Source: Epiperipatus broadwayi (lineage: Eukaryota; Onychophora; Udeonychophora; Euonychophora; Peripatidae). Taken from it: 64,000 nucleotides of DNA. This document shows, piece by piece, positions 13,544 through 24,640 of this stretch. The notes beneath the pieces were generated by a model. That model saw nothing but the letters and a program-made list of their open reading frames with translations. It had not been told where the DNA came from and ran no database searches. The stretch is from contig JAQFVV010012506.1 of assembly GCA_028023455.1 (NCBI GenBank), positions 2,784,714-2,848,713 on the forward strand, given 5' to 3'. Both the position numbers and the translations under genes were made by a program. How positions within the stretch are numbered: position 1 is the stretch's first letter; every line of letters begins with the position of its first letter.

Positions 13544-13669
13544 AGTTCAAGTTAAAAAATTTAAGTATATTATTTGTTTGCCAAATGTGTCCTTAAAAAC
13601 CACTAAGAGATACGTCGATTTGCTCCCAGCTGATTGTTCAAATTGTCCCAATGTTATGCTAAAGTATAT
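13544..13669 (+). CDS. Candidate internal exon, unknown protein
   Basis: A 126-bp interval bordered by a strong acceptor (TTATTTTTCCTCTTCCAG) and a consensus donor (TATAT|GTAAGTG). One frame, starting at 13545, is open throughout and reads ...KKFKYIICLPNVSLKTTKRY followed by VDLLPADCSNCPNVMLKY, which has ordinary protein composition and clustered cysteines, unlike the surrounding low-complexity frames. It would be phase 1 in and phase 2 out. It lies on the strand opposite the channel, inside the channel's large intron, just after a TATA-like box. No family is recognised and no partner exon was found. It may be a nested gene, an exon of a dead retroelement or chance; at this base composition 41 stop-free codons occur by chance a few per cent of the time per frame. 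Confidence 0.3.
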
Positions 13670-16600
13670 GTAAGTGTTATATTCTATTATTCAAGATAAA
13701 TTATTATTTAAGAAATGGGAATGCTTAATAGGATTGTTAAATTGTTTTATTTAAAATTAACAGGGAAGGATAAAAGAATATTTGTTTATTTTATAACAAT
13801 AAGTTTTTAAGCTTTAATTATACTATGAAGGGAATAACTGCCACGTGCTTTATTTAGGTGTGTGAAAAATGTGAACTGTCATTGAACATTCTCAGAACTT
13901 TAGTAAACAAATTTCATGTTAAATATAAAAGAAAACTCAAAATTTAAAATATACACAAGGAATATTTAATTTTATTGTCATATGTCTTAGAATAGCGTCA
14001 TAATTATTTCTATTTTTACCATTGGAAAAGAAAAATATAAGATTAAATATGTCATTAAATGTACTTTAATAATTATTTGTTCTTCTAGACTAGTGGGCCG
14101 AATGAAATTATAAATGGATAAAGTTATGTGACATTGTTGTATTAATATTATCAATGAGTTTATCTAAATAAATATTATTAATTGAATAACTACGTATATT
14201 TCTGAATGGCTTTATGATTGTGAAATCAAATGTTAAATATATCCTAGGAATAAAATACAAACTTCTATTTTACTTGTGTTATGAAATATATTGTTTAATT
14301 AAGGAAATTCATTATTTATGTCAATAGCAATTCATTAGTTGATAACTAAAAAAACATTGAATATGCTCATATGGGTTCAACAAAGAAAAATAATATTGTG
14401 TTGTTTTCTCCTGCAGGAATTGTGTTGTTCTGTGTTAATATTTGTCTTGTGCAGTATAATTATTTTCTTTATCTATTTGAAAACATGACAAGGAAAGTCA
14501 TGTAAAAACTTTTATAAACTTTTCGTTTCATTTCGTTTAAGAAGAAGAAAGAAGAAAGGAACTTTATTTTATTTAATAGCATATTAGATAGTATTAGTTA
14601 AGGAATGTTTTATTATTTTAAATATGTTTATTATATGTATTATTATTATTATATTTCCCTTCAAGAATGTCTCAAATAGCATAATATAAAAATACATTAT
14701 GCTGGTAATTTTATTTTTATTATTGTTATTATTTTAATAATATAAGTTTGGTCGTGCATGTGTTAATAATCCACACACATAATAAACGAATGGAAGAGTC
14801 CATTCAAAAGGGTGAATAATTATTTAAAAAAAAAAATTATTATATTAAATCTTACCGAATATATTTCTTTTATAAATTAGAAAACTATTATTTTCAAGAA
14901 TTATTTCAGCTATAACATACAATTTTATTATTTATTTAGGTTCAATTTAACTACAGATTTGTGCCAATATTAATGCATTATATTATATTATAAAAAAATT
15001 ATTCATCTTGCTTTGTCCATAGTAATTAGTATTTTATTCTCCAATTGTTCTTTGAACATTACCAGGTCCTAAATATTGTCAGATATGAGATATTTATTCT
15101 TTATTAATTCTAGCAGTAATAATTAATATTTTAACAATAATTCTTTGCTTACTGTGATTTTAAATGGTCTGTATATCACATGCTTATATGTGTGTGTGTG
15201 TTTATTATTAAACTTATTTATAATTATATGTAATTGCCAGTGAAAATGATTTTAAATCAATCGGATTCGGAAGGAAAGGAGGATCAATCATTTGAATAAT
15301 TAGAAAGTTATTTAAGACAGAATTATTATTTCTTTATTATGACTGAATGAAAAGTATTTTGTGGCTATATGTTATAAAGTTTACAATGTTTATAATATTT
15401 TATGGGATTGAGTTAGTATGTTTGTTAGTTGAATATTTAATAATGGTAGTTGCCCAGTGTATTGTAGTATATAAGATTGAGTAATCCTTTATTTTCCATG
15501 TATTGGAGTATTTTAATAGGAGTGGATTGAGTCCTCCTTTTATATTTGATATATTGAATTAAATGTGTACGGAGCTAGAAATGTTTTCTCCCTGATTTTC
15601 ATTTGGTGATGAGTTATTCCACCAATTATTTAGTCTTAAAGATAGACTTGGAAGTTATTGTTATATTACCTATTTTGAATTATATAAATCTGTTATCCCA
15701 TGTGTGTATTGGATGTTTTCCAGCTTATGCTATAGCCTAGTGTTTGATGGTTTATGATAAAAAAGAATAATAATAGGAAAGTATAGTGTCTTATAAAACA
15801 GCTGTATTATAGTTGATAAGTAAAGATTGATTGATCTTCACTTCCAACCGTATTATGATTATATTGAAATATCATAAGCAAACCGATTGGATTGATTAAC
15901 ATTATTTATTTATTTTGACACACAGTATAATACAGATTCATGCACAGATTGTTAACTTTGATATAAAAAAATTCATTATTAATGTAGAACTTTACTTATC
16001 ATGTTAAAACATTTTGTAGTAATCATTTAAGCTTCATCTCATTGATTTTTATCATTTAATCATAATTTGCATAAATAATTAAGCAAGGATAGGACATTAG
16101 TTAATGAATACAAAGATTTACTTTATTTTGGCAAAGCAGAACCTAGTTATTCAATAGAATACTTTACTTTAAAACTACAAAATTAAAAAAATACATTTAA
16201 TTAATAGAAGCATTTATTTTCTTAGGTAAGATAGTTTAATATTATTCCTAGTTTATATCCCCTTATTTTAATTTTATTTAAGATATTTTAAAAGTAGCAA
16301 TGCAAAATCTTAATTTGTTCAGTAATTAGAATATTAATCTATATTGTTGTTATAAAAATTTTAGTAATAAATGAGTGATATTTTGCAAAAAGCTGAATAA
16401 AAGATACTTTAGTAATCATTTACTAAAAGTGTAAGGTCATATTTATTTTGTTTTATTTTTGTAGAAGTCTATCAGAAATCACTGATAGCTAAAGAAACAT
16501 TTCTTTATAGTAAATAATAGGGACTTATTTAGTTCATTTAATGTTTCAAATAAAATGTTTACCAATCTATCAAAATGTTCTGATGAATGAAATATAGTAG

Positions 16601-17690
16601 ATGCAAAAGTTAATGAATCATGTTGTATTATATCTTCTTGTATAACCTGTACTTAATAATATTAAATCCCTTTGGAATTTGTGTTCATAACAATAAAAGA
16701 AAAGTAGATGTTGATTTAACTATTTTTTATTTGATTAATAAATATTTTATCTAAATTTGTATTTGGAGTTTCTTCTATAACATTCATTCGTGTTTCACAC
16801 TTCCACACATGCTTATACATTTATTTTATTTAATGTAACATAATTGTATTTTATTTAATTATAATAAATCTCAAGATATGATGATGTTGATTTCCTTGAT
16901 TCAAACACTATATGAGATGCCAATTACCTACTGATCATTTTTAAAAGGGTTTGTTATTTAACTTTGTTTAGATGATGAATTGAAATCAAAATGTGCCTGA
17001 TTTCTTTCATTATCTAACTGCAAGTATCTAATTAGGGTATTGTTTGGTTTATAATATTATTTTCATAGTGTTAAATAATAATTTGAGGTATAAAAATGTT
17101 AGATCAAGCCATACCATAAGTTAAATCCCTGAGATCTTCAATTTTAATTTAGATTAGATAATAAATTCATTTAGCCAGATTAGAGTAGTGAGTAATTAAA
17201 ATTTAGTAATGATAGGTTTAGTTTGAGTTTAGATCTAGTGAATTATACATTAAATTTCTAAAATATTATTTTTTATTTTATTTTAGTTATTAGTTTAATT
17301 ATTTAATATGGTAGAGTTTGTTCAATGCATATGGATGATGGGAGGAGGTGAAGTAGAGAGTATTATTAGTTAATTTTAGCTGGTAGAATTTTACAAATTT
17401 AATTTTGTCTGGCATAGGACTTAATAGATGTTTATTCCTATTAGTAATAATATTTTCTCCCACATCTAATGTACATTGTACACCTCCTACACCTCTGTAT
17501 CCCTCAACTGAGTTAGTTTTAGGTGAAAGCTTTAATTAAGAGCCTCGTGAATAGATTTAGGTAAAGTTAAATAAATATTTTATTCTATGATCCATAGAAT
17601 TGGCGCTCCAGGGTAATTGTTAGTGTTAGTGATAGGTGTGTGGGGGTTACAATATATATATATAAATTATAACTTTTTGGGATATACCGT
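13670..17690. other. No gene seen; AT-rich intron DNA
   Basis: No recognisable protein and stops in all frames. Around 17320-17640 the sequence is less AT-biased and includes TTGGCGCTCCAGGG near 17601, which looks weakly like an LTR-retroelement primer-binding region after an LTR end. Neither the LTR start nor gag is recognisable, so it is not called. Confidence 0.45.
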
Positions 17691-17899
17691 GTCTTATTTC
17701 CCATTGAGCACCAATATTTCGACGGAATAGCAACCGCCATTTTCAAGGTTAACTTTTGAAAGAAAAACCGTTAGATCTTAACAAATAATGTGACTGTGTG
17801 CAAGATGAGAAATGAGATTCCAGTTCAGCATTCACAATATGAGGCTTATTAAAATGTTTATTTTCCTCAGTATTTTTACCTGTTAATTTTAAGTTAATA

Positions 17900-18240
17900 T
17901 TGGATAAAAAAAGAGGTTTCCACATAGCTGGAATACGTTGTGCTTCATCAGTTCTATTTAAACCAGCAGGTCTCTTTAATATTTCAATTGACTCTATCAT
18001 GGTTCTTAAATCATATCTTTCCAAATTAGCAAGTATTTTTGTATTGTCAAAATTAGGTTTGTGACCAGTTTCTAAATAATGGGAAGTAAAAACTGATGTG
18101 CTAATTTTTTGTTGAAAAGCATTTTTATGTTCCTTAATTCTGACATTAATTCATCTATTAGACTGACCCACGTAGTCTCTTGAGCACTGGAAACATGGAA
18201 TTTCATAAACTCCTTGGTGTTCCAAAAGTATTCTGTCTTT
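17900..18240 (-). pseudogene. GIY-YIG endonuclease domain of Penelope-like copy 1
   Basis: After the RT, GVYEIPCFQCSRDYVGQSNR gives the GIY (GVY) and YIG (YVG) strands plus the CX2C linker typical of Penelope endonucleases. It continues INVRIKEHKNAF with the R..EH motif, then TGHKPNFDNTKILA, and LNRTDEAQRIPAMWKPL, which holds the late conserved Glu and Trp region. An in-frame TGA (18151-18153) interrupts it between SNR and INVR; the same stop occurs in copy 2. The domain nicks target DNA for integration in intact relatives. Confidence 0.88.
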
Positions 18241-18585
18241 AGGTTTATACAAAAAATCACCATTTTTTTTTGCCAGTAGAAAAAGTGGTCTTCATATTAA
18301 AACAAGATAGTCTTCTACTGATTTTATCAGTAACCCCCCTAATGTAAGGCAAAATTACTCTATTAAAAGAGGAATTATCAATTCTATCCTCTTTTTTCTT
18401 TTTTAGTATTAATGTTATATAAAGCCTTACATATGATGTTTTTATTATAATTATTAGAAAGCAGAATACTTTTTGTAAGTTTTATTTCTTGAGAAAGATG
18501 TTCTTTATCAGATAAATTATAAGCTCTAGCGAAAAGATTTTTAGCTACAGAAAAAATTTATGCAGGATGATGATGAGAATTAAAA

Positions 18586-19203
18586 TTAAGATATAATGTT
18601 TGTATGAGTGGATTTTCTGTAAACTGATATTGACAATGTTTCATCACATTTTCTTGCAATTAAAACATCCAGAAAAGAAAGTGATCTGTTATTTTCCACT
18701 TCCATAGTAAATTTAATATTTGGATGCCAATTATTTATAAAAGCAAGAAAAGAATTTAAAGAATCAATTCCATGAGGCCATATGACAAAAGTATCATCCA
18801 CATATATAAGCCAAATAGAAGGTTTTTTAGTAGCTGCACATAATACTTGACTTTCAAAATTGTCCATGAAAAGATCAGCAATGACAGGAGACAGTGGGGA
18901 TCCCATAGAAAGTCCTTTAATTTGTTTAAACAGTTGAGAATTATAAACAAAAAATGTATTTTCAAGGCAATGTTTTGCTAAAGGAATAATAAAATCAGGT
19001 AAATCATTGTTCTGAGCTATTATATTTAATGCTTCTTCAACAGGAATATTAGTAAACATAGAAGAAACATCAAAACTAACCAATAAATCAGTTCCAGTTA
19101 GTTTCAAGTTTTTAATTATTGAAATAAAATGGCTTGAATTTTTAATTCTTGAAGGAATCTTGTCTGTCAATGGCTGTAAGCATTGGGCTAAATATCGAGC
19201 CAA
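18586..19203 (-). pseudogene. Penelope-like reverse transcriptase fragment
   Basis: About 205 codons open. SFDVSSMFTNIP (residues about 43-54) is RT motif A with the catalytic Asp, KGLSMGSPLSPVIAD (about 96-110) is motif B, IYVDDTF (133-139) is the catalytic YVDD box and LSFLDVLI (about 175-182) follows. These arrangements (MGSPLSP and YVDD, FTNIP) are characteristic of Penelope-like elements. The N-terminal RT half is missing, so it cannot be active. The frame ends at a stop before the thumb; the remaining thumb/connection sequence is readable only across breaks to 18260. Confidence 0.92.
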
Positions 19204-19216
19204 AGCATGTGTGAGA

Positions 19217-21700
19217 GAGCCTATACAGTAAGAAAAGTAGAGCTGCTTTAACCTAACCTAGAGATGCAGATAGAGGGGGTTCGAACCTCACCTACTCCTC
19301 TAGATTGCTACTAAGCGACTTACTCCCCAAACCTCACTAGAATTTAGTTTTAATATATGCCTGGTGGTCAGGGAGAGAAGAGACCACACAAAGGAATTTT
19401 TACATATATAATGATCAGATGTACATACGCATGTCACAAAAGAAAACAATACTAAGTGGTTTTATTTATAGTGAATGAAAGATAACAGAAACTTTTATTA
19501 TTCACATTAAAAGAATTCATACAATGCTTTATTAATAGGGTCACAGGCTATTTTCACTGCAACTGGATAGACATATACGAAAGATCCATTGATCGTAATG
19601 ATAAGAACAGACAAAATTTTACATTATAATTTCATCTTTAAAATATTCCAGCCAATGGAAGTGTTACATAAAAGAAATCAAGAGAGAGAGACATGATTCA
19701 TTAACTCTGTGGTTGGAGAACATAGAAATAAATAGGTGGTCAAACTCAACTAAACACTTTGGACAGGTTTAAATCACAGCCCTACTTCTGATTTAAAAAG
19801 AATGATAAAGTGACCCAGCAGGAATTTCCAGCTATAATTGAAACATTTCTATGAGATTTTGAGAAAGATTTCCCAATAAATATAAATATACAAGACCATG
19901 CACAAAGGAGAGAGCATATAGTGGGCTGTGAGGCTTGAGACATAAGAGTTACCAAGAGGTTAACACAAGACTGGATAGCTCTCCATCTCTAAACTAGGTT
20001 AGAGAGAAAAATGGAACCCGTTCGCTAAACGTGTGACCCAGATTCAGGATCGGAGTTTTTGTTGCTTATGTCCAGTTACATACATTGAAAGGACTGAGAT
20101 TGACATAAGATCCAGAACAATTTATTTGTTTTTCAGAAGGTCCGAATGTAGGTATGTTAACCTAAGCAAACTTGGCAAAAGAAGCACTGTAATATATGCT
20201 GAGCGGCCCAGTAGATCACCCGAGGCACAATGCCATATAAATACGGTCAACGACCTTTAAATTTAAAAAAAAAAACCTCTGCAAAATATATATATTAAGA
20301 AAGCTCAACTATCACTGAAAATCCGCAGAATTCAGATCACTAAAACAAGAGGGCGGATATTTTATTGATTTAATTGAAGTTTAACCAACACACTCCAGAG
20401 TCAATGCTATTTAATAATTTTTAATACATATTGTCAAAATGTACTCTCTCTTAGTACTAAAATATAAATGCGAACATTTTATTTCACGCTCTTTAAAATA
20501 TAACTTTAAATTTGTAACCCTTCATTGGCTAAAATATACAGGCATTTGATAAGGATCTTTCTTTTATATATATATATAAAACTAAGTTAAAGTTTGGAAA
20601 GTTTTATAATAGAATATCTAGCAATTTAAATCTTGATTTTAAAATAGAGTTTTGCACTTTCTATGATTTGCTTCCTTTTCTTTCCAAAACATCTATATAA
20701 AATAAATAACTTAATTACTGGAGTATAATGGCGGAAAGTTAAACGAAGTAATTTTCAATTAAATTTATAAAAGCTATCACTGCCATTATATATATAATAA
20801 ACCCCACCCATTACGATATATATATATATAAAGAAAGCAATTAATGAAATACCATTTTACAAGATATGAATACGTAGATTAAAAAAAAGCATATATATAA
20901 AAAAAAAACCTAAATATAGATTGAATTCGCAAATTACAAAGATATTTTAACAATTTATGGAAACGTTACTGGTAACTAGATGGGTGGGTCAAAATAAGTT
21001 CATTAGATGTTTCCCGCAGGTCTTCCCAGTTCTTCAAATTTGTTTTTCCATGTTTTTGAGGGCAGATTTTTATGATACAGAGCAGACACTTTAGTTCTCT
21101 GGCTGGCTTACATGATTAGAGCTCCAGCCTCAGGAATGGCTCAGGAGAGCGAAGGCAAAAGAGTTACCCCTGCATTTTTGCAGAGCAACACATTTCTGGA
21201 TTTTTATTTATAAGCTGAAAAATAGAGTGCAGCTTGAAGTAAGTACAGCAAGCAAGAGTTCGCTATCTTGTCTAATTTTTCAGCAAAATTTCTTCCAACA
21301 AAATTCTTAAGATTTTCTCTCTGACCTTCAGCACTGGTTACCCGCAAGCATAAGACCAAGAACAAAAGAAAAGTTCTTTATTTATACCCTTTTTCCATTA
21401 TGTTTTTAATCTGCTAATTAGTAGCAAATCATGCCCGTTGTTTCAAATTTTCCTGTTATCTATTTTTTTTATCTAATTCAGAAAATGTTTTATTAATTAA
21501 TTCCCTTTCTTAATGGATTCTATTTAATTAAGAAAATTTTTGTCTTATCGAATTCTTCCAACATATATTTTAAAAATAGTTGCAAATATAATTTTAACTT
21601 TCTATATTTTATTTTATTAAATCTTTTCTCTTTAACACAATTCTTTCTTTAATTTAGGCAACTATTTGAGAAAACGATAAATTTAGTTCGAAAAAGAAAC
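19217..21700. other. Unclassified higher-GC repeat block
   Basis: Between the Penelope 5' break and about 21.7 kb the sequence is noticeably less AT-rich in patches (19240-19330, 20020-20260, 20990-21350), typical of transposon remnants. Minus-strand AATAAA signals near 19450-19530 and 20130, and a TTTATT run near 21375, could be LTR poly(A) regions. A GGTTCGAACC at 19281 resembles a tRNA B box, without a matching A box. The 75-codon frame at 20033-20260 matches nothing I recognise. No paired LTRs were found. Confidence 0.35.
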
Positions 21701-21702
21701 AT

Positions 21703-21749
21703 ACATTCACTGTGGTTGGACTTAGGGTCTTAATTAGTCCACAGTGAAT
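21703..21749. repeat. Hairpin with perfect 12-bp outer arms
   Basis: CATTCACTGTGG ... CCACAGTGAATG, with inner GGACT/AGTCC pairing across a small bulge and a 13-base loop. It sits just before a TA tract at 21760-21785. May be a transposon end or a structured RNA element; nothing else supports either. Confidence 0.6.
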
Positions 21750-22400
21750 GGTGAAGCCAGCATATATATATTTATATATATATGCACAGCTTCAATATAT
21801 ATTAGATAAATGGGTGCTATTTAATAAGGTGCTGAATGATGTGTACCTGAACCTATCAATGTCTTATTTATATAAGAGGCTTAATATCTGGTTTATTAGA
21901 TATATTTCTAAAATTATGAGAGCAGAATGCCTAGTTTTATTTGTACTTACTAATGAGTAATTTTATAAGAGCAATACCTTAAAGATGATGTACTAATTTC
22001 AGGTTTCTACAGAGAATATTATCAAAAGAACTTCTAATCTTTTACTGAATAATTATCTTAGATAAATAAAACATATGGTTTATTAGGCATGAGGATACTA
22101 TGCTATCTGAGAGGCATGAAATGAAAAACTTTACTAAGAGAACACATTATGTTGGAAGAGATTAATAATATATAAACTAACTTAATAATAAATAATAAAT
22201 TACAATAATAAAACATTAAGGAAATGCAAAATGAGAGGAGAAAACTTAAATATATCCTGTTCTTAATATAGGTGACAACTGAAGGGAAGGATAGCAGAAT
22301 TTATCCTCTTTCCCATACACAAAACCTGACTTATTTTGGGATCCACTTTCATCATTCCACTGATGCTAAATAGTAAAGAATTTGTTAAGTGCATCTTGCT
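21750..22400. other. No gene seen
   Basis: AT-rich, no recognisable protein. The open frame 21748-21960 starts in a TA repeat and has no family resemblance. Confidence 0.45.
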
Positions 22401-23010
22401 TATTTATCAATTTTTGTGTCGTCTGTCTGATAGAGAAAACAGCAGCAGAAATTATCATAATATTTAAAACAGCTTACAAGCAAGATGTTTTGGGGAAAAC
22501 CCAAATTTAATGTAGTTTCATGGAAGAGTTCAAGTCCACCATACCCCCCCTCCCCACAATAATATGGTAATTGCAGTCTAATGTCAAGATGTTGATATTT
22601 TTTGCTGCAAACAGCATTATTTACTTAGAATATGTCTAAAACATTTGCAATATGTAGTAAAATAAAATCAACCTGGTTTATGGCAAAGTCAGATGTTTGA
22701 GCTTTGCCACAACAATTCACTAGCACTGAAAGCCTTGAGTATGAAGCATTTTTTAATCAAAAACAGCAGGACCCAGCTTATCTATCAGCCATATTCACGT
22801 GATCTCACTCTATGTGATTTTTTATTGCTCTGAATAAAAAAAAAAATACTCAGTAGAAAAAGGTTTGCAGTCTTGGAATTATGAAGGAAAAAACAATAAA
22901 GGCTTTAAAAGGTTTTACTTTGAAAAAGATTAAAGACTACTTTGAAAAGTGTAAAACATATTGATATCAGTGCATTACATTAAATAAAAGTATTTTCAAA
23001 GAGCTTCGAT
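22401..23010 (+). mobile_element. mariner-type transposase remnant
   Basis: Plus-strand pieces of a Tc1/mariner (mariner clade) transposase. 22401-22530 reads INFCVVCLIEKTAAEI...FKTAYKQDVLGKTQ, matching the N-terminal helix-turn-helix start of mariner transposases (KTA.E....L..AYG.....Q). 22702-22833 reads LCHNNSLALKALSMKHFLIK and then IYQPYSRDLTLCDFLLL, matching the catalytic block H-D-N-A.AH ... YSPDL.PCDFFLF. The second catalytic Asp has become Asn (CHNN). The tail FEKCKTY...Y..L...IF matches the C-terminal W...R...C.....YFEG region. The part between the two pieces is missing or unrecognisable and there are stops, so it is dead. No terminal inverted repeats located. Confidence 0.78.
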
Positions 23011-23419
23011 TTTTAACAGCTAAAAATAAATCATATTTATAAAATAAAATTCCAGTTTCTTTTAGGTACTCCCTTATATTAATATTGCAAAGTATGGAAA
23101 AATAAACAAATTAAAGCCTTTAGCTCAGAAATATAAGGTAATAGAAGCAGAAAATCTAATGCTAATGTCAAATAATTTGAGTCAATTAATGGAGTAATTA
23201 TTATTGCAAATGAAGACACAATCATAATAAAACTTTAATGAAATTAGGCAAGACTTTCCAAAATAAAATAGAGAAAAATAAACAAGATTTGAAAATAAAT
23301 TGAAAAATAAAATAGAGAAAGAGTAATGAGAATGAGAAAAGTCAGAAAAGTTTAGAAAATAAAATAGAGTAAGTTGAGCTGGAGTTAAGGCAAGAAATAA
23401 AAAGAGAAATCGGAAATTC

Positions 23420-23880
23420 TATAAAATGAAGTTGTATGACTGAAAGCTAGGATAGAATTGGAACAAGATTAAGTAGAAGAAAGGATGGAAAATATAGAAA
23501 ATATTGTGGCAAAAGGCCAGAATCAAATAAAAGAAATGAAGACAAAGTTAGAAAAAGATAGATTAGCAAATGAACACTGTCATAAAGTTTTAGAAGGCAA
23601 AGTAAAAGAAGTTTATCAAGGGATAAGAATGAATATATAAAATCAATAGTTAAAAACAGAATTTTGCAATCATACAGAATGAGAAAATAGGGATCAAATA
23701 AAAGATGCTACACAAAGTAAAGCAGAATTAAACAATGGTATAGAAATAAAATCAAATAAAAAGAACAATTTAAGTAGATTTATAAACAGATTAGATGTAA
23801 TGAAAACTAAAATACAGCTGAATAAAAAACAGATGCCAACATTATAAATAAAATGTCTACAAATAATATATCATACACAA
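23420..23880 (+). pseudogene. Decayed coiled-coil reading frame
   Basis: Plus-strand translation is strongly coiled-coil-like: an open piece 23473-23640 reads VEERMENIENIVAKGQNQIK and then EMKTKLEKDRLANEHCHKVL, followed after stops by IKDATQSKAELNNGIEIKSN and LSRFINRLDVMKTKIQLNKK. Glu/Lys/Asn-rich heptads like these are common in LINE ORF1 and LTR gag proteins, hence the inference of a retroelement remnant, but no enzymatic domain is attached. The sequence from 23070 onwards shares the composition. Confidence 0.5.
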
Positions 23881-24294
23881 GACATAGCTCAAGCGAGGAA
23901 TGAATAAAAAATATGAATCAATATGCGTATCTCTATTCCAAAGAGAATCCATATGTGTAAGTTTAAGATAATGATATATTTTTCATACACATTAATTTAT
24001 TTAAGATAAACAATTATCATATTTAATAATTTTTGTAACATTAGCTTTATTATGAATTATTCATATACCATGTATTGAGTTATTAATTAATGTATTTATT
24101 GGCATTATTTAATGTTTCTAAATTATATTAATTATATTTATGTAGATAAATTTGTTATTTTTCTTCTCATTGATTCTCTTTTCAATTCATCAAATTACAT
24201 ATATTAATTTGTAGTTTATAAGACATAAGTAATAATTATTAAAGTCAAGTATGTTTTAAAACATTATGGATATTAATTCTGCTAATGTAGTAAT

Positions 24295-24640
24295 TGGGAT
24301 CCAATCTTAGGATTTTTATTCCCAATGTTTAGGCCATCATAAACTTATGTGTAACAGAACAAATAATAAATCTAGTGTGTTGCATATTAGTTAGATATCC
24401 TGGTTTATATGACACTCAAGAACTAAAATATTAGAGTCTGGATGAAGAGAGAAAAATGATGTTTAAATCTGCTTTCTCGTGCTCTATTTTATAACATTGT
24501 TTTATAGGTTTATGATTTACCACGCTCTATAAAATATATTCGCTTTTTGTGCTATAAATTAATTACACAAAATTAATTTGCCCAATATGTTTTATATAAA
24601 CAATATAAGTATTTATATTGGATTTGGATTTTTTTATTTT
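24295..24640 (+). repeat. Dispersed repeat, copy 2 of a pair
   Basis: Direct-orientation relative of 10975-11310. It has an extra segment (TTTTTATTCCCAATGTTTAGGCC) after the shared CAATCTTAGGAT, so one copy carries an indel. No coding sequence. Confidence 0.75.

Larger units (their letters stand above)
17690..19216 (-). mobile_element. Penelope-like element, 5'-truncated copy 1
   Basis: Retroelement with a Penelope-type reverse transcriptase followed by a GIY-YIG endonuclease, on the minus strand. It begins abruptly at about 19216, inside the RT domain (ALARYLAQ), and ends near 17690 after the conserved 3' region, where a GGCGG...CCGTC stem precedes CGAAA. The part after RT is broken by stops and a frameshift. 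It shares about 1.5 kb with the copy at 49.0-51.4 kb. It lies in the 22.7-kb channel intron in the same orientation as the gene, so it would be transcribed with the pre-mRNA and removed by splicing. Confidence 0.9.

Noticed and set aside
17595-17640. TTGGCGCTCCAGGG as an LTR primer-binding site
   Set aside because: Poor match to known primer sites, no recognisable LTR or gag, and cut off by the Penelope-like insertion at 17690.
18072-18263. 63-codon minus frame
   Set aside because: Out-of-frame shadow of the GIY-YIG domain of Penelope-like copy 1.
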